A stretch of DNA of 64,000 nt. Origin: Anodontia alba (lineage: Eukaryota > Mollusca > Bivalvia > Lucinida > Lucinidae). The notes beneath the pieces are model-generated. The model was given only the letters and a program-made list of their open reading frames with translations, was not told the origin of the DNA and made no database searches. The stretch is taken from assembly GCA_964016985.1 (NCBI GenBank), contig OZ024827.1, positions 77,020,335 through 77,084,334 of the forward strand, written 5' to 3'. Of the stretch, positions 23,721 through 35,039 are shown one piece after another (positions within the stretch are counted from its first letter, which is position 1; every line of letters starts with the position of its first letter). The translations under genes and the position numbers were made by a program.

Positions 23721-23918
23721 GTATAGTATATTCTGCAGCATTCACTGATTCTGTAAGCGGATGGCGAAGACCTTGAATGGACTGTGCGGATGCACAGCCC
23801 GATCTGGAACTTCGTTGTTCGCATCTCCTCCAAAGGTAGGATTTCCCATGACGTGGCACATTTGTAAATAGCAAAAGAAAATAAATATTTCTGCCACTAT
23901 GGTTTTGTTCTTCTTTCT

Positions 23919-23952
<34 letters not shown>

Positions 23953-24029
23953 TACACTGACAGCGTTTAGGGACCTGGAGCTTTGGCTTTCATTAGAGCA
24001 TTTGACAAAATTCTGATCCTCACAATATT

Positions 24030-24310
24030 CATCACCACGAAAACATACCTATATAATTTTGACCCCCTTAAACCCCACTTTTATAGAGTAAAACTGGGGT
24101 TTACAGGGGTATACATTATTTTTCTTATTTCTGCTCAAAAACACAGATTGTGGGTACTCATTAGAACCGCCTCGCCGAGGCGGTTCTAACGAGTACCCAC
24201 AATATATATTTTGAGCAGAAAAATGAAAAATATCAGAATTTTTATCTGAAAATTTTCATTTTTTGGTGGTAAAATTTTCAGTATGTTTGAATAGGCTTGT
24301 TTTCTTAATG
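24030..24310. mobile_element. HP-A hairpin MITE, copy 6 (duplicate A)
   Basis: CATCACCACGAAAACATACC (left end with a 3-bp addition) to TGTTTTCTTAATG. Its partner in duplicate B is at 29688-29965. Confidence 0.93.
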
Positions 24311-24672
24311 TTGACTTCCAAACTTGTTCTAATATTAGAGGTAAGGCGCAGTCTGACAAAATATATAACAAAAAGAAGAAATCTCTCAGCATGTTTTGGC
24401 ACTTTTCTGTCCTTGAACACATGTATCCTTTTTTTGGTGGAAAATCATGTAAAACAAAAGAAAAGAAAAAAAAAAAAAAAAAAAAAAAAAAAACACGACG
24501 TTTTCAACACTGGCGCACTAAAATATCATTGACAAAATTAAATTAGGTCTTCAATTAAATAAAATATATTTTTATGTAAACCTGACATAAATTCAAACAT
24601 ACTACTATAGTCCAATCAGTCAAGATTTTTAACAAATATAGCCCTCACAAACCTAATTGGTACCACGATCCC

Positions 24673-24900
24673 TTAACCCATTGTATACTGAATAGACTCT
24701 GCCACATTATATATTGGAAGAGTCCAAAGTCAATTTTAGGTACACCCGGCTATGAGATTTACATATTCCTAGAGAAAAATGGCTAAACTATTTGCAAACA
24801 GTGGAGACCCTGATCAGATGCCGCGTTTTGCGGCGTCTGATCTCGGTCTGCACGGTTTGCCAATTACCCTTTTACGGGTCTCCCGACTACAATGGGTTAA
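24673..24900. mobile_element. HP-E: TTAA/CCCATTGTA MITE present only in duplicate A
   Basis: Element 24677-24896 (220 bp) runs from CCCATTGTATACTG to CGACTACAATGGG, flanked by TTAA duplicates (24673-24676, 24897-24900). Central GCAAACAGTGGAGACCCTGA hairpin with a GCCGCGTTTTGCGGC tip. Duplicate B has a single TTAA at 30314-30317 with identical flanks. Confidence 0.95.
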
Positions 24901-25084
24901 TTTGGAACGATCCGAAAGCTACGGTGGGTAAACACGCTATTCGTTTCCATCTTAAAACTGAATATTAAATATCCTACAAAAAGTTAGCCAAATTATACCG
25001 AGGCCAGGCTTTGTAGTAGATTAACTGGTCGAGTTATCGCAAATCTGCCGATAGTAACCAAACCGAAATTTCGAAGAGTTTCTT

Positions 25085-25335
25085 CAATATCCTTACATAT
25101 GGGTACTAGATTCTCTTGGTAATTTTACAAGGGAGATTACTTTTGTAACTCCTGTTTGCTTTTCTGCACACAAAGACCCTTCTAAAAAGGATTCTATACT
25201 AAAAGAATAGAATTTGCTTCCAAAGACGGTGGGTGGCAATTTATTTTCCTTGCAAAGTAGACCCCTTTTCCCCTTTTTAGAAGGGGCAATATTATTTAAT
25301 AAAGTTGCCTTCCCTGAGTTTATCCGATCACATGT
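25085..25335. mobile_element. HP-H element (duplicate A)
   Basis: TACTAGATTCTCTTGGTAAT, ACTAAAAGAATAGAATTTGC, AGTAGACCCCTTTTCCCC. Partner at 30535-30775. Confidence 0.75.
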
Positions 25336-25635
25336 ATCAGGTCGCTCTGCACACCGCGCAATATTACGCTAAGTGACACTAAGCATGCATGTGTGTGCGT
25401 GCGTGCGAGTGAGTGAATGAGACAAATGCTTTATAAAATAAACAGAAGTGTATCTCGACATTTTAATTACGGTATCACATTTTGAATTTGGCTGCGGATA
25501 TATATTGTACGTATCACTTTCCCTGAGCTGAGGTCGAAGTTTAGAGTACACCGTGGACGAGACGTTGTCGAATTCCCCATGAAAAAGAATGAAGAAAGGA
25601 AAAGAATTTTTAAAGAGGAAACGCAGGAGGATACA

Positions 25636-25836
25636 TAACCCATTTTAGTTTGGAGAACTTAAAAGGGTAATTGGCAAACTGCAAACCAAGATCGGACTCC
25701 AATGAACGCGGCGTCTGATCAGGATCTCCACTGTTTGCAAATAGTTTACATGTATCCATATTTCTCTAGGAATGTCTAAATCATATAGCCTGACTATCGG
25801 ACATCTAAAATTGAAATTCAACTCTTCCATTATGTA
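25636..25836. mobile_element. HP-E fragment, reverse (duplicate A)
   Basis: AACCCATTTTAGTTTGG end, GGTAATTGGCAAACTGC, GGATCTCCACTGTTTGC, then TTTCTCTAGGAATGTCTAAA; the far end is lost next to the TG repeat. Confidence 0.75.
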
Positions 25837-25837
25837 A

Positions 25838-25838
<1 letters not shown>

Positions 25839-25889
<51 letters not shown>
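25839..25889. repeat. (TG)n microsatellite, duplicate A only
   Basis: About 25 TG units; duplicate B has a G-run block at the same place. Confidence 0.96.
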
Positions 25890-25891
<2 letters not shown>

Positions 25892-26055
25892 GGGGGATGG
25901 AGTTTATTTAGTCTAAAATGGAACAAAATGTCGTTTGCTACCATGTAGATCTAAATGAGAGTACTTTTGCAAACAATTCACCATTAAAGGTCTAATTGTA
26001 GTGCTAAACAATTTACCTTTTAGAAAAAACAAATATTAAGTAAAAAAAAAAAAAA

Positions 26056-26342
26056 AAAGGATCGATTCCGACTCTATCGAACGGGCTACCAACCGATGCC
26101 CCATTCACGGGCGCTCGACACGGGAACTTTTGCCTGCTGTGTTTCCACCCTGGGTCGATATGTCCCTCCTTAGACAACCTGGACCTCCTAGGTTCCCCCC
26201 GAGAGGCCCATATTGATGCCGAGCTTAGTGCGGACGTCCGATCGACATAGAGCAACGGTAGGCAGAACCCCCGCTCTCAGGCCGTCCTCAGACCCCGACC
26301 TCCAAGTAGCTGGATTACAGGAGCACACCACAACTCCCAGTC
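26056..26342 (-). pseudogene. 7SL / SRP RNA copy A with internal deletion
   Basis: Minus-strand SRP RNA starting GACTGGGAG at 26342, with TGTAATCC, GGAG and GGAAAC/AGCAGG all retained and a T17 run as terminator (26058-26042). Relative to copies B and C it lacks 13-14 nt (CAGTAGTGGGATAG) just after the helix-8 stem, near 26114. That is the 3' side of helix 5, so the long stem cannot form normally. Called a pseudogene for that reason; transcription is not excluded because the upstream region is kept. Confidence 0.85.
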
Positions 26343-26734
26343 GAATGTGTTACTTGATTTCAACATAAATAAAGATTTAAGATCTATCCATCCCCTTTTC
26401 TTCAACATGGAGTAACGAACATTTTATTATTCATGCAAAAATGGGACAAAATTTTAGAGAAACATTGATAATTTTACATGATGTTTTCAATGAATTTTGT
26501 TTTGACTTTTGTTCAAACGGAAGTGAGTTGGCATTTTACTGGTGCCCAATTCTGAAGTGCATAGTATGGGTTCCAGTGCTCAGTTTTTGCTATAAAAAAA
26601 CAGCAGTGGAGCAGAAAACCAGTAATGTAATAATAATTGTCCTCAGGGCGATTTGATGACGTATCATGTGCATAGGGACTTTGTTTCCTCATAACACATG
26701 CCCGCTCCCCATATTCATACATTCAATCATTTAA

Positions 26735-26885
26735 AGGAGAACTTATATACTTTCAAGGACAGTTAACTATTTCAAAATTATTTGTCTCCCCTTTGAAAAG
26801 GGGTCTGCTTTACAAGGAAAGAATGAGGGAGAAAATTCTTTCCATGAAGAGGAAGAGTGCATATAGTTTCAAGGTTACAGTCCGG
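26735..26885. mobile_element. HP-H fragment at the right edge of duplicate A
   Basis: GGGGTCTGCTTTACAAGGAA, AAAATTCTTTCCATGAAG. The segmental duplication ends inside it; partner 32250-32370. Confidence 0.65.
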
Positions 26886-27189
26886 CAAATATTGGCAGGA
26901 CATTGTTATGTGCCGTCCATAGATAATGACAATGTTACAGTATATATCATGTGACAATAGACTTTTTAGACGGAAGGTCCTGGGTTATCGGATGTGTGCT
27001 TGTCAAGGTGGGTGGTACAGGTCCGGATTGGGGTGTTCCTTGCTGAACAGTCGGATCTGGGTCTCTTATTTGCCACTGTGTTGGCGTGGGTCTGCTCCTG
27101 GGAGCAGTCTGATTAGGTTTGCATGTATCTTTTGAATGATATTTGCGACCTTCTTTCACATCGGCCCCTTTGGATTTTGTAACGAGTTA
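26886..27189. other. Unassigned spacer between the duplicates
   Basis: Worn hairpin-element pieces (GGTCTGCTCCTGGGAGCAGT at 27090); nothing else. Confidence 0.5.
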
Positions 27190-27520
27190 CCTAGTCACAT
27201 GCGGATTGCAATTAGGCAATTAGATAGTAGACTTTCTATTCAAATGGACATAGAGGCGCCAGTCAAATGGACAATACACTACTAATACCACTTTTATTTT
27301 ACCACTTCTATTAATATTGCGGCTGTATTCTCTGGTGTTGATTTTTCTACCATTCTCCTGTTCACAGCCGTGGACATGATAGTGGTTGGCATTAATCTTT
27401 AATATCATAGTTTGCAACTTTCCTCAGATGTTTTAACATGTTTCGTTTGTTGAAAGTTTTGACTAATGCTCCGTTTGGAGTAACAGTTGACAATAAAAAC
27501 TTGAAACTTGAAAGACTTGA
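27190..27520 (+). mobile_element. Candidate LINE 3' tail
   Basis: Unique-looking stretch ending AATAAAAACTTGAAACTTGA plus further short ACTTGAA-like repeats (about 27490-27520). Short tandem repeats at the 3' end, after an AATAAA, are typical of CR1/L2/Jockey-type LINEs. No coding sequence upstream, so this would be a 5'-truncated copy. It lies in the spacer between the two segmental duplicates. Confidence 0.4.
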
Positions 27521-27584
27521 CAAATAGTGCGTCGATAATAAATCTTAATTAAACTTTTTATTTTGCTCATTTTTATCGCAACAG

Positions 27585-27655
27585 AACTCCTCCACCCCGC
27601 CCCCGACCCACCCCCCACCCCACCCCGACTGCCCCCACCCCCTTTCCTACACCAC
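27585..27655 (-). other. C-run block, candidate G-quadruplex on minus strand
   Basis: Many runs of C3-C6, such as CACCCCGCCCCCGACCCACC, so the minus strand carries the G runs. Confidence 0.7.
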
Positions 27656-27831
27656 CACCAAATTAAACGCTCGATTTAAAATTTCAAACATTTTGATGAT
27701 AAGTATTTCTGCTTGTAAAGCTACATGTACTTTCATATTACAGTCCTTGGGCAGGTAGCCAGCCATATGAGCTGCAGCACAACATTTCCTACAAGACTGC
27801 AATGCTACATGTATAGATCAGCCTGCAGGTT

Positions 27832-27913
27832 CATCAACCATTTCTAGAGCTTCATGGCTCATCAACCATTTCTAGAGCTTCATGGCTCATCAACTATTTC
27901 TAGAGCTTCATGG
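27832..27913. repeat. 30-bp tandem repeat, 2.7 copies
   Basis: CATCAACCATTTCTAGAGCT plus TCATGGCT, three times with one substitution. Confidence 0.9.
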
Positions 27914-28074
27914 ATAGTTAATTCTCAAAGGCTTCAGATGGTGGAAATTCTTATAAGACTGTGGGCATGTGCAGGGAATTAAGTATTGGCTAAGTATACA
28001 TGTGAAATTATAGGAAATACCATACCCCGACCCATATGTACATTATAGCGGTAAGGGTTGGCAACATGCAGTCT

Positions 28075-28310
28075 TTAACCCTTAAGATGTCAATCACAAT
28101 CATTGCCGTCTGCTTTGTTGGCTGCTGATTACTATAAATATCATTGTCACAAATAGTGTGGACCCAGATCAGACAGCTCCTGATAAGGATTCCACTGTTT
28201 GCCTGTATGCAAAAATATTTAAAAAAAAAAATGTTTGCAAGAAGATGCAGCAGAAAACATTAGCAGATGACATTTTCAGATGTGTTTGTTCTTGGCATCT
28301 TCAGGGTTAA
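28075..28310. mobile_element. HP-D: piggyBac-like MITE, copy 2
   Basis: TTAACCCTTAAGATG to CATCTTCAGGGTTAA with the same internal order, one hairpin arm shortened. Confidence 0.83.
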
Positions 28311-28312
28311 AT

Positions 28313-28597
28313 TTTCAGCGTCATATTTTGACACTAATTCATCGTCATATTTTATGTTACAGCAATGTCATATTTTGACGTGATCACAACGTCTTTTTTG
28401 ACGTGATCACAACGTCATTTTTATTGTGTTTTCAACGTCTTGTACAGACGTTATAACAACGTCATGTGATCACGTGTTTACAACGTCATTATTTGACGTG
28501 TAAAAAATTTTCATTTACAACTAGTCTGTAACTGTTTGACAACATTGTAAGATGACATGTTTCTAAAGTTACTGCAACCATGTTTACCCGCTGGGTA
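28313..28597. mobile_element. HP-J: long tandem variant
   Basis: Repeated GACGTGATCACAACGTC, TTTTGACG and ACAACGTCAT; right end ACCCGCTGGGTA. It abuts the left edge of duplicate B. Confidence 0.65.
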
Positions 28598-28796
28598 GGT
28601 TCTGGCGAGACTGTGCGGATGCTCAGGCTCGCCTGAACCTTAGCTGTTCGCATATGCTACAAAAGGCTCGTTTCCCAATATGCGGCTCATTTATCATTGT
28701 ATTATGTATATTTTATCATTTATTTTTGCGTGCACTGTTACTCACTATTTTGAACTAATCAGTGTGTCATTGAAGAGCCTGCTATGAAGTTAATTC

Positions 28797-29047
28797 TGCA
28801 CAAAATAATGAGCCGGGACACAGCATTTGCTACAAGATAGCAAGTGCGCCCAGCAAAGACTCAGATCAGCCTGCGCATCCGCGCAGACTGATCAGAGTCT
28901 TCGCTGTCCGCCCTAAGCCATTTCGGATTATTGGCTACCCACAGGGCCCTGTGAAGACTGATCAGACTGCGCGGATGTGCAGACCGATCTGAGTCTTCGC
29001 TGGGCGCACATGCAATATAGTAGCAAATGTTGTACCCTGACTCAAAT
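28797..29047. mobile_element. HP-G hairpin pair (duplicate B)
   Basis: Same as 23140-23390 and almost identical across its length. Confidence 0.82.
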
Positions 29048-29171
29048 TTATTTGTGCAGCGTCGTGTGAAAAATTGTCTTTTGGGGAATATGTAAACAAT
29101 AGAGATGCAGCTCAGTCTACGAAGCCACACAGTCTGATAAGGGTCTTTGCTATACAAGCGGTATATGCCAG

Positions 29172-29380
29172 AGTCATTGCTCCAGATAAGGCGGGGTTTT
29201 TTTTTTCAAACAAAAAAAAAATGATATACATTGTATTTTCTTATTTCGCAACAAAAACATATTTTGTGGGTACTCATTAGAAGCGCCTCCGCGAGGCGCT
29301 TCTAATGAGTACCCACAACATATGTTTTTGTTGAGAAATAAGAAAAATAAAATGTGGATATCCCTTTTATCTGTAGCAAT
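29172..29380. mobile_element. HP-B hairpin MITE (duplicate B)
   Basis: Paralog with a perfect tip GCGCCTCCGCGAGGCGC. Confidence 0.87.
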
Positions 29381-29687
29381 GTATAGTATATTCTGCAGCA
29401 TTCACTGATTCTGTAAGCGGATGGCGAAGACCTTGAATGGACTGTGCGGATGCACAGCCCGATCTGGAACTTCGTTGTTCGCATCTCCTCCAAAGGTAGG
29501 ATTTCCCATGACGTGGCACATTTGTAAATAGCAAAAGAAAATAAATATTTCTGCCAATATGGTTTTGTTCTTCTTTCTCCTTTTTTTTTTTTTTTTTTTT
29601 TTTTTGTACACTGACAACGTTTAGGGACCTGGAGCCTTGGCTTTTAATTGGAGCATTTGACAAAATTCTGATCCTCACAATATTCAT

Positions 29688-29965
29688 CATCACGAAAACA
29701 TACCTATATAATTTTGACCCCCTTAAACCCCACTTTTATAGAGTAAAACTGGGGTTTACAGGGGTATACATTATTTTTCTTATTTCTGCTCAAAAACACA
29801 GATTGTGGGTACTCATTAGAACCGCCTCGCCGAGGCGGTTCTAACGAGTACCCACAATCTATATTTTGAGCATAAATATGAAAAATATCAGAATTTTTAT
29901 CTGAAAATTTTCATTTTTTGGTGGTAAAATTTTCAGTATATTTGAATAGGCTTGTTTTCTTAATG
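29688..29965. mobile_element. HP-A hairpin MITE, copy 7 (duplicate B)
   Basis: Paralog by segmental duplication of 24030-24310, so it was present before the duplication. Confidence 0.93.
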
Positions 29966-30534
29966 TTGACTTCCAAACTTGTTCTAATATTAGAGGTAAG
30001 GCGCAGTCTGACAAAATATATCACAAAAAGAAGAAATCTATCAGCATGTTTTGGCACTTTTCTGTCCTTGAACACATGTATCCTCTTTTTGGTGGAAAAT
30101 CATGTAAAACAAAAGAAAAGAAAAAAAACGAAGTTTTCAAAACTGACGCACTAAAATATCATTAACAAATTTAAATTTGGTCTTCAATTTAATAAAATAT
30201 ATTTTTGTGTAAACCTGACATAAATTCAAACAGTCGCGTCTACTACTGTCCCATTAGTCAAACTTTTTTTTAACAAATATAGCCCTCACAAACCTAATTG
30301 GTACCACGATCCCTTAATTTGGAACGAGCCGAAAGCTACGGTGGGTAAACACGCTATTCGTTTCCATCATAAAACTGAAAATTAAATATCCTACAAATAG
30401 TTGGCGAAATTTAACGAGACCAGTCGACAGAATTAAAGCTTTGTAGTAGATATTGGTTGTGTTATCGCAAATCTGCCGAGAGTAACCAAACCGAAATTTC
30501 GAAGAGATTCTTCAATATCCTTACATATGGGGAT

Positions 30535-30775
30535 TAGATTCTTTTGGTTATTTTACAAGATAGATAAATTATGTAACTCCTGTTTGCTATCCTGCACACC
30601 AAGACCCTTCTGAAAAGGGTTCCACACTAAAAGGATAGAATTTGCTCCAAAGGGGTGTGGGATGGCAATTTATTTTCCTTGCGAAAGTAGACCCCTTTTC
30701 CCATTTTAGAAGGGACATAAACATTTATGAGTAATATAGTTGCCTTCCCTGAGTTTATCCGCTCAGTTTAACTTT
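30535..30775. mobile_element. HP-H element (duplicate B)
   Basis: Paralog of 25085-25335. Confidence 0.75.
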
Positions 30776-31114
30776 TCAGAGCGTATCAGGTCGCTCTGCA
30801 CACCGCGCATTACGATACTAAGTGACACTATCCACGCATGTGTGTGTGTGCGTGTGTGCATGCGTGCGAGTGAGTGAGACAAATTCTTTATAAAATAAAC
30901 AGAAGTGTATCTCGACATTTTTAATTACGGTATCATATTTTGAACTTGGCTGCGGGTATACGTATATTGTACGTATCACTTTCCCTGAGCTGCCGCGAAT
31001 CGAAGTTTAGAGTATATGTACACCGTGGACGAGACGTCGAATTCCCCATGAAAAAGAATGAAGAAAGGAAAAGAAGACGAAACGCCTGCATGCCCTTTAG
31101 AAGGGAATATACAT

Positions 31115-31300
31115 AGCACATTTTAGTCTGGAGACCCTAAAAGGGTAATTGGCAAACTACAAACCCAGATCGGACTCCAATGGACGCGGCGTCTGATCAG
31201 GATCTCCACTGTTTGCAAATAGTCTATCCATTTTTTCTCTAGGAATCTCTAAATCGTTTAGCCTGACTAAAATAGAGGAATTCGACTCTTCTAATATGTA
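31115..31300. mobile_element. HP-E fragment, reverse (duplicate B)
   Basis: Paralog of 25636-25836 by segmental duplication. Confidence 0.75.
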
Positions 31301-31302
31301 AT

Positions 31303-31360
31303 GTGGGTGGGGGAAAAGACGTGGGGTTGGGGTGGGGGGTGGGGAGGAAGGGTGGAGTTT
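31303..31360 (+). other. G-run block, candidate G-quadruplex
   Basis: At least seven runs of three or more G, including GGGGTTGGGGTGGGGGGTGG, in duplicate B only. Confidence 0.75.
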
Positions 31361-31552
31361 ATTCAGTCTAAAAATGGAATAAAAAGTCGTTTGCTACCAT
31401 ACAGATCTAAATGAGAGCACTTTGCAAACGATTCACCATTAAAGATCTAACTGTATTGCTAAACAATTTACCTTTTAGAATAAAAATATTAAAAAAAAGA
31501 AAAAAGAAGAAGAATAAAAAAAAAAAAAAAAAAAAATAAATAATAATAAAAA

Positions 31553-31853
31553 AAAAAGAATCAGGTCCGACTCTATCGAACGGGCTACCAACCGATGCCT
31601 ATTCACGGACGCTATCCTACTACTGCTCGACACGGGAACTTTTGCCTGCTGTGTTTCCACCCTGGGCCGATACGTCCCTCTTTAGACAACCTGAATCTCC
31701 TAGGCTCCCCCGAGAGACCCATATTGATGCCGAGCTTAGTGCGGACGTCCGATCGACATAGAGCACCGGAGAGCAGAACCCCCGTCCTCAAGCCGTCCTC
31801 AGACCCCGACCTCCAAGTAGCTGGATTACAGGAGCACGCCACAACTCCCAGTC
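31553..31853 (-). ncRNA. 7SL / SRP RNA gene, copy B
   Basis: Full-length SRP RNA on the minus strand starting GACTGGGAG at 31853, with TGTAATCC, the GGAAAC/AGCAGG helix-8 motif and GTGAATAGG, ending before an A/T-rich T-run terminator (31560 and below). It differs from copy C at the helix-6 loop (GGAG becomes AGAG, about 31678-31683), in the nearby helix (GAGATTCAG for GAGGTCCAG) and at GTAGTAGGATAGCG for GTAGTGGGATAGCG. The loop change would be expected to affect SRP19 binding, so it may be decaying or a variant. It lies in duplicate B. Confidence 0.88.
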
Positions 31854-32494
31854 GAACGTGTTACTTGATTTTAACATATATAAGGATTTTAATTAGACGT
31901 ATCCATCCTCTTTTTTGAACATGAAGTAACAAACACTTTAAAATTATACAAAAAGGGGAGAAAATTTAGAGAAATTAATTGATAACCACATAATTTATTC
32001 AATTAATTTAATTTTGATTTTTGTTCAAACGGAAGTGAGTTGGCATTTTACTGATGCCCAGTTCTGAAGTGCATAGTATACGGGTTCCAGTACTCAATTT
32101 TTGCTATAAAAAGCAGGAGTGGAGCAGAAAACCAGTTATGTAATAATAATTGTCCTCAGGGCGATTTTATGACATACGGACTTTATTTCCTCATGTATAC
32201 AAACGGCAAGTTACCCATGTTCGCTCCCCATATCCACGCATTCAGTCATTCAAAGGAGAACTTATACACTTTCAAGGACAGTTAACTTTTTCAAAATTAT
32301 TTATCTCCCTTTTGAATAAGGGGTCTGAAAGAGGGAGCAAATTCTTTCTTTGAAGAGGAAGCTTTTCAAAGGAGCTGGTAGGCTGGAAAGCGAGCAGGAA
32401 GCTACAAAAAATTGACCCCCACCCCCTCCCCGCCCTTGTATGAAATGGTGGGAAATGTATTAAGTGGATCCTGTCTCTTTCTCTGAAACAACAT

Positions 32495-32695
32495 TTCAGC
32501 CAGCGCACGACAAAACCAACAAAATGGTATCAGCCCAGTCTGATAAGAGTCTTCGCTGTGCGTTCAGTGGACCCAAGCTTTCTTCATAAGGACAGCACAC
32601 TCTGATCAGACAGTGCGGATGCGCAGTCTGATCTGAGCCTTCAGTGGTCACACAAGCCATTGCAGGTTTTGTCGTGCGCTGGCTCATTTTGTATT
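32495..32695. mobile_element. HP-G element with CCAGCGCACGACAAAACC ends
   Basis: Left CAGCGCACGACAAAACCAAC, right GGTTTTGTCGTGCGCTGG; two GATCAG hairpin halves inside. Confidence 0.8.
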
Positions 32696-32774
32696 GATCA
32701 AAGTGATTATTGAGAAAGTATGTGGACACATTTCATTCATATTGTAATCGGAAGAAGAACTATTGAGAGATGAT

Positions 32775-33015
32775 CAAACCAGCATACGACAAAACCAACA
32801 AATGGCATGTGTACCCAGCGAAGACTCCAATTAAGCCTGGACGTCCGCCCAGTCTGATCAGCGTCTTCGATGTGCGCTCAATGGGTAGCTAAGGGCCCAA
32901 GCTTGCTTCATGCGGACAGCGAATACTCTGATCAGTCTGGGCGGATGCCCAGGCTGATCTGAGTCTCCGCTGGACGCACATACCATTTTGTAGGTTTTGT
33001 CGTGCGCTGGCTTAA
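32775..33015. mobile_element. HP-G element, second copy with the same ends
   Basis: CAGCATACGACAAAACCAAC to GGTTTTGTCGTGCGCTGG; internal GCGAAGACTCCAATTAAGCC and GGCGGATGCCCAGGCTGATC. Confidence 0.8.
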
Positions 33016-33246
33016 TTTTTATTTTGATCAAAGTGATAATCGAGGAAGTAAGGACAAATTTTGTTCACATAGTGATCGAAAAAAGAAGGATTGAGATATG
33101 ATCAGCGATATGATATTTCTTGGCTATCGTCTCTAAACAGGAGCAAGCCATTTTCACGACTATTGTATAATTCCGAACAGATTTCATTTCAATTTAAGTG
33201 AAAGTTTGAGCGTCGCAGTCCAGATAAAAAATGACCTTCAGACACA

Positions 33247-33444
33247 CATCACGAACACCGCCTATATAGTTTTGACCCCATTAAATTCCATTTTTATACA
33301 GTAAAACTAGGGTTTACAGGGGTGTACATTAAATTTCTTATTATTGAGTAGAAATATGAAAAAAATCAGAATTTTTTATCTGATAGTTTTCATTTTTTGT
33401 TGGTAAAATTCTCAATATATTTGAATAGGCGTGTTTTCGTAATG
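33247..33444. mobile_element. HP-A MITE lacking its central palindrome
   Basis: Both ends and both subterminal blocks are present, but the ~80-bp palindrome is gone: TTTCTTATTATTGAGTAGAA joins left and right flanks directly. Confidence 0.88.
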
Positions 33445-33519
33445 GTGACAGGCGCTGATCCAGATCACCCTGCGCATCTTTGCAGTCTTATCACTAGAGA
33501 CTGGAGCCAGTCTAGTGGA

Positions 33520-33857
33520 TTCGCAAGGCTAATATAAAATAATTCTCAATTGTCAAAATGCTTTAATGTACCTAGGAATAAATAAAATATGACACCTTAT
33601 ATATTTGTCCTATATTTTATAGTGTGTATATTTCAGTGAGGCCAATATCTAATTAGATCTTCGTGAAAAAAGCGATATTTCAAAGTGATTAGAAGTCATC
33701 AGTCCGAATCATGCTTATTTCATAATTAAGTATTTTCCTGCTGGTACTTACTTTGTGCAAACAAAATGCGCAAATGACGTCCCCATTACGCGCATTGTGT
33801 TTTTTTGTGTTTTGGGGAGAAATTGTTTTATGGACAGAACACCAGCCAGTTGAGTTT

Positions 33858-33895
<38 letters not shown>

Positions 33896-33984
33896 TTCGA
33901 TCTTCTATATGTACAAGTAAATTATATAGCAAGTCATATGTGTCTATTCATTGATTAACTAGTTTAGCTTTTTCAGCAGAAACT
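33520..33984. other. Unassigned AT-rich sequence
   Basis: Only the TA microsatellite is recognisable. Confidence 0.6.
33860..33892. repeat. (TA)16 microsatellite
   Basis: Uninterrupted TA run. Confidence 0.95.
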
Positions 33985-34263
33985 CTTTATGAAAACACGC
34001 CTATTCAGATATTTTGAAAATTTCACCACCAAAAACTGAAAGTTTTCATATAAAAATTCTGATATAATTCATATTTCTGCTCAAAACATAGATTGAGGGT
34101 ACTCGTTACAACCGCTTCGCCAAGGCGGTTCTAACGAGTACCCACAATCTATGTTTTTGAGCAGAAATAAGAAAAATAATGTATACACCTGTAAACCCCC
34201 AGTTTTACTATATAAAAGTGGGGTTTAATGGGGTTAAAATTATACAGGTATGTTTTCATGATG
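33985..34263. mobile_element. HP-A hairpin MITE, copy 9 (reverse)
   Basis: TTATGAAAACACGCC start (worn) to GTTTTCATGATG; palindrome about 34083-34158. Confidence 0.9.
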
Positions 34264-34982
34264 TTGGGGTGCGAAACAAAAAGGTACACTGTGCCCTGCG
34301 GGAAAAAGTTTAAAATAAAAACGAAAGTTTAAAATAAAAATCCTGCCGACTACATCATTGGTGTGAAATAAATAAACGCTTATTTATAAACACGTACCGT
34401 CATGAACATTTTGTCGTTGGTTGTGTCCAATTTTAAATATTCTACAATGTCGCAAAAAAAAAAGAGAAAAAAAAACAAGATGTGCGAAACCAGGTACACT
34501 GACTCTTATAATTAGTATTCATGCATTCGTTCTGATTCTGTGTCTTACTAAATGTGCTAAAATGTATACTGTTGTGGAATATTTGGAAATATTGACATTT
34601 TCAGTGCATTTACAAAGAAAAAAATAAACTATAGTTAACTATTGGGACGTAATGTTGTTCGTACTTCAATGAACAGGCCTACATTGACTCACGCTATGTT
34701 ACATGACCATGTGTGACGTCAAAAATCTACCACGGTTGATCAATGGCAACGCAAACTGGAAGCATGGTCTCTTAAAATATACAATAGGTAAGAAACAAGC
34801 AGTCGCGTGATCTCATTGCTGCGTCAGGTATTACGATTTCATTGGTCGCTACTCTTCCCAGCAAGCACTGACAGTATTGGTGGAAAACGCAACTAACATT
34901 AGAATTTTCCATTAAATCAGAGTGCATTTCAGGCAAAATAAACAAAGAGCGTAATAAATCATAAACGTATCCATTATATATG

Positions 34983-35039
<57 letters not shown>

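Larger units (their letters stand above)
22942..26860 (+). repeat. Segmental duplication, copy A (~3.9 kb)
   Basis: Colinear and highly similar to 28597-32363, in direct orientation, carrying in order: GGTTCTGGCGAGACTG hairpin, HP-G pair, HP-B, HP-A, HP-H, HP-E fragment, 7SL, and 7SL upstream DNA. Differences: extra HP-E (24673-24900), a TG repeat at 25840-25889, a 7SL deletion. Confidence 0.95.
28597..32363 (+). repeat. Segmental duplication, copy B (~3.8 kb)
   Basis: Same order as copy A. The left edge touches the HP-J end GCTGGGTA; the right edge lies in an HP-H fragment. Where copy A has a TG repeat, copy B has a G-run block (31303-31358). Confidence 0.95.

Noticed and set aside
23202..23741. 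179-codon minus-strand frame
   Set aside because: Runs through HP-G and HP-B hairpins; the same sequence in duplicate B is broken into smaller frames by indels in T runs.
31595..31918. 107-codon open frame, and its counterpart at 36784-37083
   Set aside because: They lie on the strand opposite SRP RNA copies B and C; GC-rich structured RNA leaves chance open frames.
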